Notes under the pieces: generated by a model
Databases searched by the model: none
What the model was told of the DNA's origin: nothing
Seen by the model: the letters and a program-made list of their open reading frames with translations, nothing else
Shown here: piece by piece, positions 60,180 to 64,000 of the stretch
How positions within the stretch are numbered: position 1 is the first letter of the stretch
Layout of the letters: every line of letters begins with the position of its first letter
Origin: Piper betle
Taxonomy: Eukaryota > Streptophyta > Magnoliopsida > Piperales > Piperaceae
Assembly (NCBI GenBank): GCA_033002965.1
Contig: JAURVB010012890.1
Coordinates: 30,001 to 94,000, forward strand
Direction of reading: 5' to 3'
Length of the DNA stretch: 64,000 nt
Position numbers and translations under genes: made by a program

Positions 60180-63100
60180 TTTAACTTAAAAAATTTGTTT
60201 GTTTTGATAATATTTCGGCGCACTTGTAGAGTTAGCTTAAAGCTTTAGATTTAACCTTCTCACAATTACCATCCAACTGTAATTGGCAGTAGTTTTGTTA
60301 ACGAGTAGACATGAATAAAAATATGGGAACAGATCAAGCCCTGGTGATTTAGCAATAGTATGGCCTAACCCACTATGCAGATTTGGGTGGGCATCATTTA
60401 TCTGTTACCTATATCCAACATTAGAAACAAGATGGAAAATTTCAATGCTGACCAGTCACCACTAAGAGACATCACAGGCATAACAAAACCTCTATAATTG
60501 AGTTGCCGATTTGATAAATCAGTCGGCAATGACTAATCCATCACTAATTACACATTCTTTTAGACTTCATACTATAATTGAACACCCACAAAATTGAAAG
60601 CAAATATACACAAATGCACACATTATTATAACTATGCATATTATTATTATCTATGTAATAGAGTATTACATTGAATTTTCTGGGTTTGAACATGTTTGTA
60701 TGAACACTGCACTGGTCATTGCTTGTGCATGTAAAAGGTACCAAGTGAAGGGACTTGGAAAGATGTGGATATGTACAAGATGTCAAACTTCAATGGGATA
60801 AACCAACCACCAAGGAACTTTAGCCCTGGAGTTCAAATTTCAAAGGTTGATATTTAGTGATGATGTGAGGTTGGATTACTTTACAGTTAACCAAACATCA
60901 AAAAGAAGTTTTGAACCACAGAGAGTTCAATATGTTATCTATTTCTTCATATTTGTTACTGTTTCACTGCCTTAATTTTTACTTGGGAATAGTGCATGGT
61001 GATGGAAGAGGACATTGAAGTGGGGATAAGAGATGAGAAGAGCACGATAGAATCGAAGCTGAGAAGTGGCCTAGGGGGAAGGCAACGTGGAGGCAAAGGC
61101 AAGGAATCCTGACACAAATGTTTGGCCATTGTACACAGAGACTTTTGATTTCTCTTCTTAATAATGTTAGTTGGGGAGGTGTTAGATGAAGGTGATGAAA
61201 CAGACTCAATGACAACCTTTTGTTGGGTACAACTTACAAGGCCACTGTAAAGTCATGAAAGCCTCTACCTTCTTGCTTCCCTAATCTGTTATACAGATAG
61301 TTTACCATTCAGAATGTCAAGATTGTTGTTGATATACATGAATGTGAGTGTTGTTCACATTTCTTTGCCTGCATCACCTCCTCCACCCAATTAAACCGCT
61401 TTGGTTAATTTGTCTTCTACACGAAGTTTCTTGAGGCAGGAAGCCATTGATTAAACGAGGGACCCCTAATTCATCAATTGTTCACTGGGTCAAAAGTTCC
61501 ACTTCCCCACCATGTGGAATCTTAATCAAAGAGTTCCCTTTGCCTTTGATCTTATTTTGAAGTTTACAAGTGTGGAGTTCTACCTGAAAACCTTGCTGCT
61601 TTTTGGAACATGATGTGTGTCTTCTTTCAAATTTCTTTGTTTGTTATCAGCTCCTGCCTTGGATCTGGGCACAGCACAGTTTACACATATGGATGATATG
61701 ATCTCTTACTGCCATATTTCCCCTGCTACCATAATTCAACCTTCTACCACATCCTGTGACACTACACTAACATTGCCCCTGGTGATAATACATTATCTAA
61801 AATCTCTTTGGACTTTTCTATGATGTAAAGATTGAACAGTGAAGTTAAATCTAAATTTATCTTTACCAGATACTATGTGGGTACAATTCACGTACTAAAG
61901 GGGCTCTGATGATTCTACAACGAGATGTGGTGGTGCATGTGGATCCATAAGCTATAGCAGCAATGGGTGCACATTATTCGGTATGTCCTCCATGTGGTGG
62001 ACTACTCACACTTCTAATCAAGAACAGTGCCATGGACTTCTGAAAACAAGGGTTTTCCCCCAGAAAACCATGGCCCTACACAAACCACAACCTTGTCACC
62101 AGGCATGATAATGTCCATATACAACAGAAGAAGTTCATGTGTATGTACTTCTCTTCATGTATGAAGCACTTGAGCTGCCTCAGATGTTATTTTACCATGT
62201 TTTCAGTCCACCATGGCTTGCAAACTTTGCTTAGTTTACTATGTCCTCCATCTCTGCTCAAGCATGACAAACCCACTTGACTAAGCAAGCATCCCAATCC
62301 ATGCCAACCCAATTAGTTTGATGAAATGAATTAGAGGGGGAGAAGTATGTGTCGGATTAAAGATAAAGAAATGGGGGGCAGATGTTGCTCTTTGTTTTTG
62401 CTTTAGTCAATAGGGATTAAGTGGTGGAAAAGGAGTAGGCAGTGTGATTCATGGAGATGAGTGGGGAATTGGGAATTGTTCAATTCCTGGGCTGGCGTGA
62501 TTCTCTTGTCTGGTCCCCTGCCATTGAAGAAGAAGTAAAATCAAGGTTGGAGAAGAAGATGTGTGGCCTTGTCTGCTTCCCTTCCTCCAAGACTTGTTTA
62601 CACATCTTGTTTTAAAACATAGCCACTGCTAGTTGGGATGATGCTGATTACTTGCGTGCATCCACAAAGTCTAGGATTAAACGTATACAAGTATCCAACC
62701 CCTCTTCCCCAAATGAATATATTGGCACAAATTAACAAACAATTCAATTGCTGAAAAATTATCAACTAGCCAGCTCTTGCAACCTTTGTTTGTTGTAAGA
62801 TCTGACCAAAACAAAGATTTACTTCATTGATAGCACTTACCCATTACTTAAATGTCAAAATTATCGAAAAAGATAGTTGATAACTACTAATATTTTAATC
62901 GTTAATTGGGTCTTATAATAACATTATTTGTTGTGAAATTTTACAACATATTAGCAGTACTCTTAATTGTCCAACGAAAGACTCCCACAGTACGCTTGAT
63001 TAATTCTTAAACATTAAACCTTAAATATATTTAAATACAATTGTGATCTCGTATAAGATTAAAAAATGTTAATTAATGAAATTAGACAGCAAAAATGTTC

Positions 63101-64000
63101 TTATTCACACAATTCTTCTTTTAAAGTAACCTTTTATTGTTTTATTATTATTAGACAGATTGAAAGTATTAGAAAGAATTTAAAACTTGAGACCATTCAC
63201 ATCCCACAGTAATCCTACGGTTATGGCTCTCTCAATGGGGGGAATTTTGCATCAATGAATAATTTACATTTATTGCAAAAAATATAAAATTAAACATAAT
63301 TTGAAACTTTATCTTTTTTTCAAAAATTCTTTAGTTATTTCATTTTGTTGAGGAAAGCCCTATTAATTACTTCAAAATGATAAAATTCCATGATTGAATG
63401 TGTTTGTTTTCCAAATTTTTTAAAAAATACACTTATATCGGATATTTAAACCCATCTTTTGCCTCAATTTAAATAGAAAAACAAAAAAATATTTTGAAAA
63501 GATAAGCACGTAACTTGAAGGCATGAAAAAGCATCCCATGAAAGGTAAGGTAGTAGATACAAAGAGCAAAAGCATATCACAAGAGCTATGGATATTCCTC
63601 ACTTAATAACTTGATGACTGATGAGGACAACCTTTGGCAGTCGCTGGGCTGCTTCCGCGCGTGTTTTGAGAGGTCCAAAAGTGGCGAGGTCAGCTCATGA
63701 GAGACCTGCTCCCTATCAACTACTTTTTTTTTGTAAAAAACATATTTATTTATTTATTTATTTTTATTTTAACAGATCTCTATCATGTTTACTATACAAA
63801 CTGCTCATTTTGCCATCACAATACTCCCCTTTCTTTTCCCCTCTCTATCGTTTTCACTTTCCCCAGAATCAAATGAGGGTGAAGAACTTGGAGATTGCTC
63901 TCACACAGCAGCACACATAATAATATATATACATAACGTGGAGGTTAACTATAAGGCATAAACTCTATCAGATTCCATCTCTAATTCAAACTTCCAAACT
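60180..64000. other. Gene-poor right end of the window
   Basis: I find no supportable gene on either strand; all ORFs are under 100 codons and lack domain-like sequence. Base composition between about 60700 and 62700 is more balanced than in the AT-rich repeats elsewhere, and the sequence looks single-copy, so it may hold regulatory DNA or a non-coding transcript. I compared it by eye with common plant microRNA sequences and saw none. A TTTA microsatellite lies at about 63746-63765. Confidence 0.4.

Overview
This is a stretch of flowering-plant nuclear chromosome. It has spliced genes with GT-AG introns, a nucleus-integrated piece of plastid DNA, and many plant DNA transposons and LTR remnants. 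Several genes have very GC-rich 5' exons over AT-rich introns and spacers (ALG8-like, ATL-like, ATP synthase delta-prime). That gradient is typical of monocots, so a non-grass monocot is my best guess, held weakly.

Layout. 1-1134: decayed plastid DNA (atpB 3' end, atpE, then rrn5). 1240-3835: decayed copy of an unclassified TGTAAC-type element. 4371-6325: probable solo LTR with a 5-bp target duplication. 6810-8940: small intact gene encoding only the LisH part of a HOS15/TBL1-like protein. 10620-11546 and 12096-12992: two non-autonomous hAT-type elements with perfect 8-bp target duplications. 15280-30105: long gene for a glycine-rich, cysteine-containing, multi-pass membrane protein (about 1,460 codons, 21 coding exons, long repetitive leader intron). 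32230-33154 (-): ATL-type RING-H2 ubiquitin ligase. 35634-38607 (-): ALG8-like ER glucosyltransferase. 38825-42771: direct-repeat pair flanking a second TGTAAC-type element. 42780-48545: full-length hAT transposon (5.77 kb, perfect 8-bp target duplication) with a broken BED/hATC transposase. 49797-52377: mitochondrial ATP synthase subunit delta-prime. 53763-56209: plant protein with a SHI/LRP1-like cysteine cluster. 56989-58418: third non-autonomous hAT-type element, inverted. 58430-64000: mostly featureless, with a few coding-like fragments and a decayed MITE.

The genes do not form a pathway. The glycine-rich gene and the ATP synthase delta-prime gene are, as I recall, neighbours in Arabidopsis (AT5G47020/AT5G47030), which suggests old microsynteny now stretched by insertions.

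A recurring oddity is that otherwise well-conserved coding regions are broken by single-base gains or losses, many in or beside homopolymers (glycine-rich gene, ATL, ALG8, cysteine-cluster gene, hAT transposase). Residual long-read consensus error looks likelier than independent pseudogenisation of every gene. Read each frame break with that in mind.
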